This document shows, one piece after another, positions 24,606-37,029 of a DNA stretch of 64,000 bases. Source of the DNA: Antilocapra americana (lineage: Eukaryota > Chordata > Mammalia > Artiodactyla > Antilocapridae); assembly GCA_007570785.1 (NCBI GenBank), contig ML662442.1, positions 61,368,896-61,432,895 on the forward strand, given 5' to 3'. The translations under genes were made by a program, and so were the position numbers. Positions within the stretch are counted from its first letter, which is position 1, and each line of letters starts with the position of its first letter. The notes beneath the pieces were generated by a model, which had not been told where the DNA came from, did no database searches, and was given only the letters and a program-made list of their open reading frames with translations.

Positions 24606-26722
24606 TAGTCTCAGCACATAGAAATTTTTTTATTAATTTTAAAAAAGTAAAAAGTACAGTAAAAATAAAATGGTGATATGGATGAAAGCAATGGCACTGA
24701 AGGCAAAGAAAGTTCTGAGCACCCAAAGGATATGTAATACAATTCAGAAAATGAAAGAAACAGCCTATTAACATATGTATTTCTAGCTGCTATATTTCAC
24801 TCAACAATGTGAGTATATTTCAGATCACCGTCTTGTACAAATATTCGTTCTGCACATACTAATAGTAGGTGTTACATAAAGATCTTTTGAAAACGTAGAG
24901 CTAAATAACTCTGGAGAAAAAATATTATAAAACAAAATCAGTGAATTTTCTTTTGTACTAGAAAATAACTATCATTTGACTTTTAAGTATTTTGGAAAAA
25001 ACTGAGAGAAACCTGAATAAGATAAGAATGTGAAAGTATGCATGTATGTGAGGGGAAAACAAGAAAATCCAGGTGGAGGAAATAGCAAGTATAATAGTAC
25101 AATGGCAGGAGTATGCTTGCTGTGGTTTAAGAAAGGAGGTGAGTGATAAAAAAATAAATTTTGAGTGGTACCCAGAACATATTTCATTTAAATTCTCTGG
25201 ACCAGAAAACCACTGTGATTTTTCTTTTTCACTAATGTGAAGAAAATTCACTGGAAGGGGTAGCAGGTAAAATAAGAACAGTAATGGTTCTTTCCATATG
25301 CATATGAAGATGATGGAAAATTCAAGTGGCAATTAGGAAAATGTAAATAACAATGTGGGTAAAATTTCTTCCTAACAGGGGAACAAGTAATTTTTCATTT
25401 GTTGTTTCTTTGTTGTTTTAACACAAGGACAGATTCTGTGCCATCACAACTAAATCTAATTCTGAATTGCACAACACTATAGAAAAGACAACAAAATATG
25501 TTCTTAGTTGAGGGCTCAGAAGGCAGAAAACAAAGCAAAACAAAGTTATCTTCTAAATTATATCCTAAAGTTAACTACAACCCTGCCCCTACAGCCCATG
25601 AGCGATAAGACCACCTCTATAGGCCATAATTTCTCTGAAATGAACATCAGCGCTTAGAGAAAGCTGTATAAGGAGAGGTTGTAATGGATTTATGCACTGG
25701 GAAAAGCTGCTCATATTTTGCCACAATTATTTAATCTCTGTCTTGTCCTCAGCCTCCGAATCCTCATGTTCAACATTAAAATATTTTAATTTTTTTTCCT
25801 TTTTATCAAAACTAGTTAACTATGAACTAAACTCAATCTGTGAACAGGATAAACAGAATATAAATGTTTATCTTACTTATTTGTGTTGACCTTTGACTGT
25901 TTTTATTTCTTACCAGTCCGAATATTTCTCAGAAAAAAAAAAAACAAACATGATTTCGATTAACCCAGAAGGAAAGGAAAGTTCTTTCTATGGTAAAAAT
26001 ATCCTAAACCTTGTTGAATAAGTTGGTTTTGACTGATATACCTGATATTTACTTCCACTTAACATCTCATCAGTGGTTTCTGTTTCTGTGTATTTCCTAG
26101 TTTGTGCTTAGAAAGTCAGGTTCCTGATGCCATTTCACTAGTAAGCAGAATGTGGATTAGCTAGTTTTTAAAAAGATGTGAACATCTAACTTATAAATAG
26201 TTTATGTTAACTGAAATAAAGCTTAAAGCTGAAACACCTGTCAATCATACACTGGTTGGGAAGCCTGCTATTATCAACTCTAGAAGATGAAGTGGTGGAA
26301 AAGTGGAAGAAATTCAAGATCTACAATTAATGGAGTCCAGTCCAACCACATCACTTATACCACCATCGGCTCACATATACCACTGAAAACTATGAATTAT
26401 TTCTCTACTTTGATGATTTACTCCAGTCTATCAGCTATAGAGCTTCAGTTTCACATTTGATAAGAATCTCAAAATACAAATTATATACCAAAATAGTGGT
26501 AAGTTTGGTAAATATCCATTGGCATATTTTCTACTTATTGGAGGATATTATTTTTCCCTCTATAAATTAAAAATCTGACCAAAATCAAAGTCAAAACTCT
26601 GCGCAAATATTCAAGAATTCAACATTCTCCTATACAATTAATTAAATTATAAATGGCTTAAGAGCTGAGATTATGTTTGAGGTTTCTTTGTAAATTCCTG
26701 TTGCCTATTATAACCAATTTAG

Positions 26723-26983
26723 TGAAAGATCGACTCTTTGCAACCCCATGGACCTCTAGGTCAGAATATTGAAGTGGGTTGCTCCAGGGAGATACCAGGA
26801 ATCCAATCCAGGTCTACCATATTGCAGGTGAATTCTTTACCAGCTGAGCCGCAAGGGAAGCCCAAGAATAGTGAAGTGGGTAGCCTATCCCTTCTCCTGT
26901 GGATCTTCCTGACCCAGGAATCAAACTGGGGTCTTCTGCACTGCAGGTGGATTCTTTACCAACTCAACTATGAAGGAAGCCCC
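26723..26983 (-). mobile_element. Dimeric Bov-tA SINE, diverged
   Basis: Minus-strand SINE with two tRNA-like heads (ending near 26865 and 26980) and a shortened body beginning cgactctttgcaacccc. It is more diverged than the other copies. Confidence 0.88.
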
Positions 26984-27252
26984 TTACCATTTTAAGTACT
27001 CAATAAAGGCTGTTAGTTGATTTTTCAATGAAGTTACAAATTGACTTCATTGCCTCCTTTTCGGTTTGGGCTAAGAGAAAGAAAAAGAATGAGCAAGGAG
27101 GGGAATACAAATTACAAAAGCCTGGGAAGTTGACATAAATCCTTCAGAAGAAATATGTATCACAAACTCCAAGAAAATAGAATTGAGAGGCTCAGAAGAA
27201 AAGTGTAGATCTATCATCGGTGCTCTGAAATCAAATTCCCTAGAGTTCAACA

Positions 27253-27504
27253 TAGAGAAGAAAATGGCAACCCACTCCAATACTCTTGCCTGGAAAATCC
27301 CATGGATGGAGGAGCCTGGTAGGCTACAGACCATGCTTCACTTTCACTTTTCACTTATGCATTGGAGAAGGGAATGGAAACCCACTCCAGAGTTCTTGCC
27401 TGGAGAATCCCAGGGACAGGGGAGCCTGGTGGGCTGCCGTCTATGGGGTTGCACAGAGTCGGACATGACTGACGCGACTTAGCAGCAGCAGCAGCAGCAA
27501 CAGC
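27253..27504 (+). mobile_element. BovA2-type dimeric SINE with (CAG)n end
   Basis: Two BovA bodies (27262-27340 and 27365-27480) are joined by 'ttcactttcacttttcac', and the 3' end is a (CAG)n run at 27481-27504. There is no tRNA head. It is flanked on both sides by agagttcaaca (27242-27252 and 27505-27515). Confidence 0.92.
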
Positions 27505-27515
27505 AGAGTTCAACA

Positions 27516-27724
27516 GGGGGCTTCCCTGATGGCTCAGATGGTAAAGAATCTGCCTGCAATGCAGGAAACCTGGGTTCAGTCCCTGGATTGGGAAGATGCT
27601 CTAGAGAAGGGCATGGCAACCCACTCCAGTATTCTTGCCTAGAGAATCCCCAAGGACAGAGGAGCTTGGTGGGCTACAGTCCATGGGGCTGCAAAGAGTC
27701 AGACATGACTGAGCAACTCAGCAC
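27516..27724 (+). mobile_element. Bov-tA SINE sharing its target duplication with the upstream SINE
   Basis: A full tRNA-Glu-like head (gatggctcagatggtaaaga) and one BovA body ending gagcaactcagc. It is flanked by agagttcaaca at 27505-27515 and 27725-27735. The same 11-mer also precedes the previous SINE. Confidence 0.93.
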
Positions 27725-29002
27725 AGAGTTCAACAGAAAGAATTATTTGTCATGCAGTTCATTCTGTTTCCTCTTTGATCCTTCTTAAATTCTTAAGAAA
27801 AAAGCTCCAACAAAAGCAAAGTCCTTAAAAACACATTCCAAAAAAAACCATGATGAGTGCCTCAATTGCTAAACATTAGATAGAGCTCTACATGTGATTC
27901 ACCTATGCAAATACACTCAAATTCCTTGAGAAAGAACTCTCATGGCATTTTCATTTTTAAAACAAACAAGAAAATAAACAGCATGAAAATCACTGCTCTA
28001 GCAAGACAAGTGCTGTACTCTACCATTTTCATCAAAGAGCATAAGGGAACACAAAGGAGGAGAAAATTAATAGGAAAAGTTATTTGGAATAATGGAGCAA
28101 AGAGTGGATAGAACAGTGTTTCAGTAATAAAATACTACCTGAAATAGAGGACATCCAGCATCCTTTTGCTCATTTAGAATTTAAAAATGTACCAGACATC
28201 TTGTACATTGAATGGAATCACCTGAATTACAAGCAGCTCCTATGGATGAGAGGAGACTCCAAATGTTCCTTTCATCATACTCAAGGGTACCAATATAGCG
28301 TTTTTACATATGCCACAGTTGCGGTCTTCTCCAAGTTTGACATATTTGGTATCCCTTGACTGACTGCAGGTATTTTCCTAATGTAGGGGCAGTTGGGGGA
28401 AATTTGTATGTGGTTTATACTTGTGTTCTTATACTTCAGATTTTGTAAAACAAATGCTTAAATTGAATTCTTCAAGATAACTCTAAATTTTCTGTCAAGT
28501 TGACTAGTTTTTACAATAGAAGCAAAGAAAAGGGATTTTTTAAGTCACTGTTACAAACAGAATCTATACATGAATTCAAGAGTCAGCTTGAATGAAAACT
28601 AGCTGTGCTATGAAAACTAACTAACAATCAATAGTGTGTGGAATTAAAGAAAATGCTAAAGGACACAAGCTAGAAATTCAATGGCTTTTCAACCACCAGC
28701 TAACAAGAGTATTAGTATGTGTGTTTCCCACTTCTCAAGTGCCCTTGTCTCTTATTATAAAAGCACTAAAATGAGAGAATCAGATATGATTTTTAACTGA
28801 TATATACAAAAGACTACAACAAGTTGGTTAAATCAAGATTGCTTTGCAAGTGAGAAAAAATTCATGCTAAACAAAAAGTCACCCTCCTATTTCATATAAA
28901 ACTGGTTTAGATACTACGATAAACAAAGAGCGATCATCTTTTCCTCTACCCCAATAACCTTCCCTCCATAGTAATCTTCCTATTCCCAGTAATCCCAAGT
29001 AA

Positions 29003-29231
29003 GGGAGCCTGGTAGGCTGCAGACCATAGGGTCGCTAAGAGTCGGACATGACTGAACAACTTCACTTTCACTTTTCACTTTCATGCATTGGAGAAGGAAA
29101 TGGCAACCCACTCCACAGTGTTCTTGCCTGGAGAACCCCAGGGACGGTGGACCCTGGTGGGCTGCCATCTATGGGGTCGCACAGAGTTGGACATGACTGA
29201 ACCGACTTACCAGCAGCAGCAGCAGCAGAAA
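29003..29231 (+). mobile_element. BovA2-type SINE with (CAG)n end
   Basis: It starts inside the first BovA body (gggagcctggtaggctgc), passes through the 'ttcactttcacttttcac' linker and a second body, and ends in CAG repeats at 29212-29228. Confidence 0.92.
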
Positions 29232-29517
29232 CAGAATAGTATCAGCTGTTTTTATGTAAAAAATATGCCAAACTCTGTAGCAAACAAAGATGGACTAAAC
29301 AGATTCTAATGGAACATAAACTACACATGATTACAATAAGGGTAAAATCTGAAAGGTTCAAATGCAAACTTAGTGTTAGTTTGGACAGCTTTCCTTCACA
29401 GGTGTGGTGGGTAAGTTGTACAATACCTACAAGCAACTCCATTAACAGGGCACCATTCCCCAAAGTCCCACTTTGTACTGTTACCTGACTTACTACGATA
29501 ACACTCTTTTCCCACAT

Positions 29518-29675
29518 TCAGTTCAGTTCAGTCGCTCAGTCATGTCCCACTTTTTGCAACCCCATGAACTGCAGCACACCAGGCCTCCCTGTCCATCACC
29601 AACTCCCGGAGTCTACCCAAACCCATGATCATCAAGTCGGTAATACCATCCAGCCAGCTTGGGGAGTTCATCTTT
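29518..29675 (-). mobile_element. BovB 3'-end scrap
   Basis: It begins with the tandem ttcag repeats typical of the BovB tail in reverse complement, then 'gcagcacaccaggcctccc' and 'tccatcaccaactcccgga'. It ends near 29675 and carries no coding part. Confidence 0.88.
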
Positions 29676-30596
29676 CCGTGTTCTATCTTTCTCACACATT
29701 AACAAGTTCCAAAATTTGCATGTCCTTCAAGATAAAGTTGTACATTTTGTGAAAAACATCCTCAGTTCCTCTTTTATGTGAGTAGAATTAATGACTTGCT
29801 CTGAATAATAATGATATGGTCTGCAGTCCCACTTACAAAAGTTCTCTACTGACCATTCCAGTTGTCTCTCCATATGCAGTCATGCAATTTTTGATATGTG
29901 TGAGAGGTGGTAATCTTTCTACACCCATGTGGATGACACCAAAGAAACATATAGCCATATGGCTATCCTGTGACCATCAAGGGACCCTGACTCCCCCAAA
30001 ACTATGAACTTCAGAGTGAAGAACTGGAAAGAACCTGGATCTTTCATGACTAAATGCACCAACCTTGAAGCCTATCTCTGCACCTTTCAGTTACAAAAGT
30101 CAGCAAATACCCTTATCCCTTTGTATTGTACTGCAAAGGGAAATACCAACAACAATCCAAAGTCCTTACGATTCTAACAATGAAATTTGCTTTACAGCGC
30201 TACTTCCACTGGTACATGTGTTGACATTCACTTCATTTTACAACTAGAGGTCAGTGGTATTCATTAGGAATAGAAAACAATATTATTGAATATGTATGTC
30301 CAGAGAATTTTGATAATGGCTATTACACACCGCTGTTGTTTGAGCAACAACAAAGACAAAGAAAAGACTATGCCTTTCACATTAAAGAACTTCAAAACTG
30401 TAATTAAGAATTTCACAGATAGAAATAATGAAAAGCATAGCTAACAAATGGGAATAGAAATTGAGTATTAGATGTAGCAATCAGAATTTGATAGAAGTTT
30501 ATTGTGGGTCAGTTGGTTAGAAATTTAGTTGCACCTTTGATTCAGCCAGGTGGAAAAGAAAGGAGATCAAGAACGAGAATCTCCTTCATATCTGAG

Positions 30597-32411
30597 GAGG
30601 TCTTAAAAATAGCTGAGAAAGAAAGAGAAACTAAAGGCAAGGATAAAAAGAAAGATATACCCATTTGAATGCAGAGTTCCAAAGAATGGCAAGGAGAGAT
30701 AAGAAAGCCTTCCTCAGTGATCAATGCAATGGAATAGAGGAAAACAACAGAATGGGAAGGACTAGAGATTTCTTCAAGAAAATTAGAGATACCAAGGGAA
30801 CATTTCATGCAAAGATGAGCACAATAAAGGACAGAAATAGTATGGACCAAACAGAAGCAGAAGATATTTAGAAGAGGTGGCAAGAATACACAGAGGAAAT
30901 ATAAAAAAAAACGATCTTCATGACTCAGATAACCACCATGGTGTGATCACTCAGCTAGAGCCAGACATCCCGGAATGCAAAGGCAAGTGGGCCTTAGGAA
31001 GCATCTCAATGAACAAAGCTACTGGAGGTGATGGAATTCCAGTTGAGCTATTTCAAATCCTAAAAGATGATGCTGTGAAACTGTTGCACTCAATATGCCA
31101 GCAAATTTGGAAAACTCAGCAGTGGCCATAGGACTGCAAAAGGTCTGTTTTCATTCCAATCCCCAAAAAAAGGCAATGCCAAAGAATGTTCAAACTACCG
31201 CACAACTGCACTCATCTCACACTCAAGCAAAGTAATGCTCAAAATTCTCCAAGCCACGCTTCAACAGTACCTGAACTGTGAACTTTCAGATGTTCAAGCT
31301 GGATTTAGAAAAGACAGAGGAACCAGAACTCAAATTGCCAACATCCTTTGGATCATCAAAACAGAAAGACCGTTCCACTTGCTTCTGCTTTAATGATTAT
31401 GCCAAAGCCTTTGACTGTGTGGATCACAAACTCTGGAAAATTCTTCAAGAGATGGGAATACCAGACCACCTTACCTACCTCCTGAGAAATGCATATGCAC
31501 GTCAAGAAGCTAAGGTTAGAACCAGACATGGAACAATGGACTGGTTCAAAGTTGTACCTTGCTTATTTAACTTATATACAGAACACATTATGTGAAATGC
31601 CGGGCTGGATGAAGCACAAGCTGGAATCAACATGCCAGGAGAAAGATCAATAACCTCAGATATGCAGATGACACCACCCTTATGGCAGAAAGCAAAGAAG
31701 AGCTAAAGAGCCTCTTGATGAAAGTGAAAGAGGAGAGTGAAAAACTTGGCTTAAAGCTCAACATTCAGAAAACTAAGATCATGGCATCTGGTCCCATCAC
31801 TTCATGGCAAATAGATGGGAAAACAATGGAAACAGTGACAGAATTTTAGTTTGGGGGGGCTCCAATATCACTACAAATGGTGACTGCAGCCATGAAATTA
31901 AAAGATGCTTGCTCCTTGGAAGAAAAGTTATGGCCAATCTAGACAGCATATTAAAAAGCAGAGACATTACTTTGCCAACAAAGGTCTGTCTAGTAAAAGC
32001 TATGATTTTCCCAGTAGTCATGTAGGGATGTGAGTGTTGGACTATAAAGAAAGTGCCGATGTTGGAGAAGACTTTTGAGAGTCCCTTGGACTGCAAGAAG
32101 ATCCAACCAGTCAATCCTAAATCAGTCCTGAATATTCATTGGAAGGACTGATGCTAAAGCTGAAACTCCAATACTTTGGCTACTTGATGCGAAGAGCCAA
32201 CTCATTAGAAAAGACCCTGATGCTGCTAAAGATTGAAGGCAGGAGGAGAAGGGGATGACAGAGGATGAGACGGTTTGATGGCATCACTGACTCAATGGAC
32301 ATGAGTTTGAGTAAGTTCCAGGTGTTGCTGGAGAGGGAGGACTGGCATGCTGCAATCCATGGTGTCAAAAAGAGTCAGACACAACTGAGCGACCAAACTG
32401 AACTGAACTGA
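30597..32411 (+). mobile_element. BovB LINE, 3' half with broken reverse transcriptase
   Basis: Sense BovB covering the reverse transcriptase and 3' end. Readable RT blocks include GDGIPVEL (near 31028), DYAKAFDCVDH (motif A, near 31400) and the catalytic YADD at 31661-31672, then LMKVKEESEK-like coding downstream. Frames are broken by several stops and indels. It ends with the diagnostic gaactgaactga tail at 32400-32411 and is 5'-truncated at about 30597. Confidence 0.93.
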
Positions 32412-33820
32412 GCATTCCATTGTTTATATATATCACATGGCAGAAACCAACCCAGTATTATAAAGCAATTATCTTTCCATTAAAATTTTTTAAAAGAATG
32501 AGAATCTATAACATAACAGACTACAGGTGGTGCTTTTCATTTGAAGTTTATAAACACATCTCAATGTGTATTTCACATTTTTTACGCTTTCATCTTGTAG
32601 AAACACTGTGCAAAACATCTGCTCTTCATCTCGTCTCTGTAAAAACTTCTTTGTCAATAAAGATCGGCTTCCACAAACTGAAAATGTTATCATTACTCAA
32701 AATGATCTGGAAGCAAAGCTAAAGACATGATAAAGTATATTCTATTTCAGTTATTTTTTTTTTCTTCCTCTGGCTGTGGGAACACAGAGATCAATACTCT
32801 TCAACATGAGAATTCTGCAGTGAAATTTTCATTTGTAACAAACAGCAACCAAAAAGCCTTAAGCATGCCCTGTCACTTTCAGTTTAGGAGAAAATGCACT
32901 AATAAACTCTTACCCTTGGGTCATCTTTGACAACAGGCAATACTATGCCAGATCTTATTAAAGACTATTCATATCACTGCCCCAAAAATTTCCTTTAAAA
33001 TTACCATCTTTTGTACCCATGTAGCAGGATGTCAGCTTTGAAAGTGCCAATGAGAGACAAGACTTGTCACCATAGTTAATTCTCAGCACTATTTCAACAC
33101 CAGGAGAGCTGACCCCAAAGGGTATATTTTGTGGTTAGCAATATTAATTTGGTGGTTATTGAACAAACAAGAGAATGTATTGTTTCATACTAGTTTTCAA
33201 ATCAAACTCCAAGCAAAGTATCACCTGTAAGTATTAAATATACATCAAAGTAAAATACACCAAAAAGAAAAAGAACAGTGCCAAAACGATCAAAATATAT
33301 TTCTAAAATGTAAACAGATTCTGGATAGTACAGTCACAGCACCATCATATCTTTACCCAACAAGGACAACATGAAATGTAAAACAAAATATAGGTTAAAT
33401 GGCAGAAACATCATAAAAAAAACAAACAGGAAAAAAGGAGAAAGAAAAATAGCTAAGACTTTCTATGAAATTCAGAGTTTCCTTTTATAAATGTTATTGA
33501 AATCATTAGTTACTTCTCAAGGAGCACTCCTAGAATAGCCATAATATCGATTCTCTAAGCAAAAAAAAAAGCAAACTCTGATAAAATCTACTTTTCAATT
33601 CAGATAAAAAAGGGAGATCAATAATCCAAAATAAACCTTTTTTAAAAAAACAGGCACTGAATGGCTATCTGAAAGAAGGAAATTTACATGTAAAGGGAGC
33701 ACATAGATAAAGACTTTTTATATAGACTCTGCCTTTTATAACTGTTGAATACATCAGGGGCCACTTCTTCAAACATTTTTACATCTATAAATCTATATTT
33801 ATGCCTATATACATATATAT

Positions 33821-33862
33821 ATGGGTCAGGACGATCCATATATAAATGGGTCAGGATGATCC
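33821..33862. repeat. Two-copy 25-bp tandem repeat
   Basis: The words atgggtcaggacgatcc (33821-33837) and atgggtcaggatgatcc (33846-33862) lie 25 bp apart with one difference. They form the edge of a TA-rich run and abut the following SINE. Confidence 0.85.
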
Positions 33863-34025
33863 CCCTTGAATAGGAAATTGTACTCCACTCCAGTACTCAT
33901 GCCTGGAAAATTTAATGGGCAGAGGATCCTGGAGGGCTACAGTCCCTGTGGCCACAAAGACTCAGACACAACTGAGCAACTGAGCACACACACGCACGCG
34001 CACACAGAGACACACACACACACAT
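33862..34025 (+). mobile_element. Bov-tA SINE, truncated, with CA-repeat tail
   Basis: BovA body from 'ctccactccagtactcatgc' to 'cacaactgagcaactgagca', followed by a CA-rich microsatellite at 33984-34025. The tRNA head is missing or unreadable. Confidence 0.85.
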
Positions 34026-34899
34026 ATAAAATGGTAGGTTAGTCAAAAGCACTGTAGCTGCATTAAGCTACGGTCTCCTTCAGTGTATGCATGTCCCGAA
34101 TGCACATACAGCCCTGTGAAGATACAGCAAGCACAATGACTCAAGAGCACACCCATCTTCCCATATCCATAGCATATTAATCACTCTGAAGATTACCCAA
34201 GGACACCTTCAGGCTTTTCAAAGGTACCGTCAGGCTCAGGTGAGAAAGATGCCGGAAGAGGGCTCACCAAAGATGAATATACAAACATATATGAATATAT
34301 GTTAAATTGTTTACCTAAACACTGGAGTTAAATATTACTGTATTTTCTTGTTAGTCAATGAATCGGGGCTGTGATTTCATGAACTAAAGCATGTGCTATA
34401 AGGTGACTCTGGAGCTATAAGCAAAGTTTTATTTATAGTAGAGTTCTAACTAATTTACAAAGATAAACTTTTCTTCTTTAATGAGCTACAGAATCTCTCA
34501 AGACAAAAGCATTACAAGCAGCTAATAGCATTATTTAGTAATGTTAATGTGAGATAAAGCTTTGGTGGAAAAGAATGAGCCCAGCACCAGGAGTTAAGAA
34601 ACATGGAATTAAATTCTGGTTCAGCCAGTTAGATCTTTGTGGCCTTGGGCAATTATCAAATAGTCTGGATTTCAATTTTCTTCTGAAACTACTAAAGGTT
34701 AAAGTATTAAAATCAAGTAAATCTAACAATGAAATAATACACGTAAAAGACATTTGATGATAAGCATTATAAAATGTATTAACTTGAATGTGGATTACCT
34801 CATTTTCTCCTTCTAGCCTCTAAGCACTGACACCCGCCTTGCTCTCTGCTTGCTGATCCTTCTTTTTCTTATCCCTGCCCCTCAAAACTGCAACCTTCA

Positions 34900-35070
34900 T
34901 CTGAGCAACTTTTTCTCAACTTTCAGATTCTATCTCAAAGAGAGTCAATGAGAAAGGCCTTCCCTGACACCTCTGACAAATCTCAGTCCAGATGGAATGT
35001 TTTTCCTAAAATCTGCCAAACATCTCCTTGAATAGACTTATATAGTTTATAATTATTTTCATTTGTTATC
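34900..35070 (+). repeat. L2 LINE relic
   Basis: It carries 'gaaaggccttccctgacacc' and a downstream 'ttatatagtttataatt' stretch, as in the L2 3' region. It is degenerate, and a second L2 relic follows at 35150. Confidence 0.7.
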
Positions 35071-35149
35071 ATAAACAATTGATGCATGATGGTCTATTCA
35101 TCAAAAGTTGCTTTTCCTCTAAATTTTCACATGGCTGATGTCTTCATTT

Positions 35150-35640
35150 TTGAAAGATTCAGCTCAGTTGTCATGTTCACAAAGAGGCCTTCCAGATCAT
35201 CTTAACTAAGCCATCAATCCCCCTCATTTTGTGTGTTTATTTTTATTCATAACACATCCCATGATATGATACTACAATTTCATATATGATGTGCCTAATA
35301 TACCACAGTGTTAAGCTACATACAGAAAAGAAAGTGAAGTTGCTCAGTCGTTGTTCAACTCTTTGCGACCTCATGGACTATAGCCTGCCAGGCTCCTCTA
35401 TCCATGGGATTTTCCAGGCAAGAATACTGGAGTTGGTTGCTATTTCCTTCTCCAGGGGATCTTCTGACCCAGGGATCAAACCTGGGTCTCCTGCACTGCA
35501 GGCCAACTCTTTACCATCTGAGCCACCAGGGAAGCCCGACATACATAGGGGAGGGTCTATGTATTTTACTAACCATTGTATCTCAACAACCTAGAACAGT
35601 GAATTACATAGGGACTCTGTCAATTTTCAGTGAATATAAT
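35150..35640 (+). repeat. L2 LINE relic split by a SINE
   Basis: The left part has 'cacaaagaggccttccagat' and the right part, after the SINE, has 'ctcaacaacctagaacagtg', the usual L2 3' block. The SINE at 35325-35538 sits between them, so the two parts were once continuous. Confidence 0.7.
35325..35538 (-). mobile_element. Bov-tA SINE
   Basis: Minus-strand SINE with tRNA head at about 35495-35537 (accatctgagccaccaggga) and full body. It is flanked by acataca at 35318-35324 and 35539-35545, and is inserted in an L2 relic. Confidence 0.93.
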
Positions 35641-35703
35641 ATACATTATGCACTTGTACTTGATTTTCCAGTATTCACTAAAGAAAAGTACCAATATATC
35701 ATA

Positions 35704-35915
35704 GTGAAAGTGAAGTCGTTCAGTCGTGTCCGACTCTTTGCGACGCCATGGACTGTAGCCTACCAGGCTCCTCTATCCATGGGATTTTCCAGGCAAGAAT
35801 ACTGAAGTGGTTTGCCATTTCCTTCTCCAGGAGATCTTCCCAACCCAGGGATTGATCCTGGGTCTCCCGCATTGTAGGCAGATGCTTTACCGTCTGAGCC
35901 ACCAGGGAAGTCTAT
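35704..35915 (-). mobile_element. Bov-tA SINE
   Basis: Minus-strand SINE with a well preserved head (gtctgagccaccagggaag) and body, including several CpGs (cgactctttgcgacgcc) that suggest youth. It is flanked by a 12-bp duplication with one mismatch at 35692-35703 and 35916-35927 (core tatatcata). Confidence 0.94.
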
Positions 35916-36239
35916 CAGTATATCATAATCCCTCACCAATTCCTCTGGTATCCTTAATTTGATGGCAAAATGAAGTATTTTATATATGTCTAGCCCTGTT
36001 GGAGTATTAAATAGGTTCCTTTCAATAAAAATCACTTACTGAAAACTTGCCTGACACACTAGATAACAACAGTCTTAATTTGACCTTAAGACATTTTCAG
36101 AACTTTTGTTATGATATGGTTTTAGAGTGATTTGAGATAAAGAACACTAGATTTAAAAATCGATCCAAATATCTACAAAAGTTGCTTTTGTTCTGATGAA
36201 GCCATGCAATTTCATGAAGTGAAAGCAATTTTACTTTAC

Positions 36240-36414
36240 CTCTTACAATAAGTTGAGCAAAATTGGACACACCGGAACCTCGTTCTGACTGAGTTACACA
36301 GCGATACAAATCCTGGTCCGTCTTTGTCACTTCTTGCAATCTAAAGGAAGCAGCAAATCTTCTGTGATTGATGTTCTTAGTCTGAGCCACAGGTATATCT
36401 TCACCATTTCGTCT
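36240..36414 (-). CDS. PTPRK: PTPRK exon, second half of Ig domain (probably exon 6)
   Basis: The 175-bp exon begins RRNGEDIPVAQTKNINHRRF and ends SNFAQLIVR plus one base. It contains the F-strand DxxLYRC motif, whose cysteine pairs with that of the previous exon to close the Ig fold. Two acceptor AGs lie 2 bp apart (ACAG and AGAG). The upstream one, giving a start at 36414, is required by the phase-0 end of the previous exon and yields the expected Arg-Arg. The donor is GTAAAG, a slightly weaker than consensus 5' site. The last G joins AA of the next exon to make Glu. The exon sits between a 20-kb and a 32-kb intron. Confidence 0.95.
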
Positions 36415-37029
36415 CTGTAAACAAAAACCAATCTTTTAGAAAACAGGGTTTTAACATTTCCAGAAATTTAAAGCATCTTGGCAACCCACATCTGTGATAA
36501 CTTATTATTTGTTAAAATTAGGAGGAAAATATCCATGTAGCCCCACGAATTTTCACTGTTGCCTTTCAATCAGAAAAAGGATCTAAGTTAATATTGGTAT
36601 CCCTTAAGGGGTGTAGTGCTAAACTAGAATAGTAATCTGTTTTCCATAAAATTTCCATTAGCCCAGAGTATATGAATTAGCAGGACAGATAAAGGCTTCT
36701 TGGCAACTAATTTACTTGTCGTCTCCCTTCTCCCAGGCTTTATGTATGTAAAGTCTTCTTTTAGCCCTTATACTGCACTTTATGTGCTTAACAGGTTTGT
36801 CCCTTTCAGGAGACTGAGACCACGGTCAATGCATCTCAGTATTCTAAATGCATAGCATGCGATCATGACAGGATGACTATAAAATACTAATGAATAATTT
36901 ACAGTCAAGCCAAAATCTGTATATTCTCTGCAAACTTTTATCTCTTTGGTATTAATGACAGCCAATTTATACCATTTAAAAGAAGTAATCAAAGGAACTT
37001 AAAAGTTAAAAGCACATCTGTCAACTTTC

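Larger units (their letters stand above)
4590..36239 (-). other. PTPRK: PTPRK large intron between Ig and FN3-1 exons (31,650 bp)
   Basis: Large intron carrying most of the SINE and BovB insertions listed separately. Stretches where I recognise nothing are 4600-6340, 6600-8795, 9640-14630 (apart from the cryptic exon candidate at 11953-11996), 18890-19850, 20005-23370, 24610-26720, 27740-28995, 29680-30590, 32415-33820 and 34030-34890. The part from 20900 to 21460 is less AT-rich and may be a conserved element. Confidence 0.85.

Noticed and set aside
27481..27504. CAG repeat as a coding polyglutamine tract
   Set aside because: It is the 3' end of a BovA2 SINE; the similar run at 29212-29228 has the same origin.
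36109..36390. Open frame of 93 codons starting at GTG
   Set aside because: The start is an internal Val of the Ig exon and the downstream half is intron beyond the GTAAAG donor.
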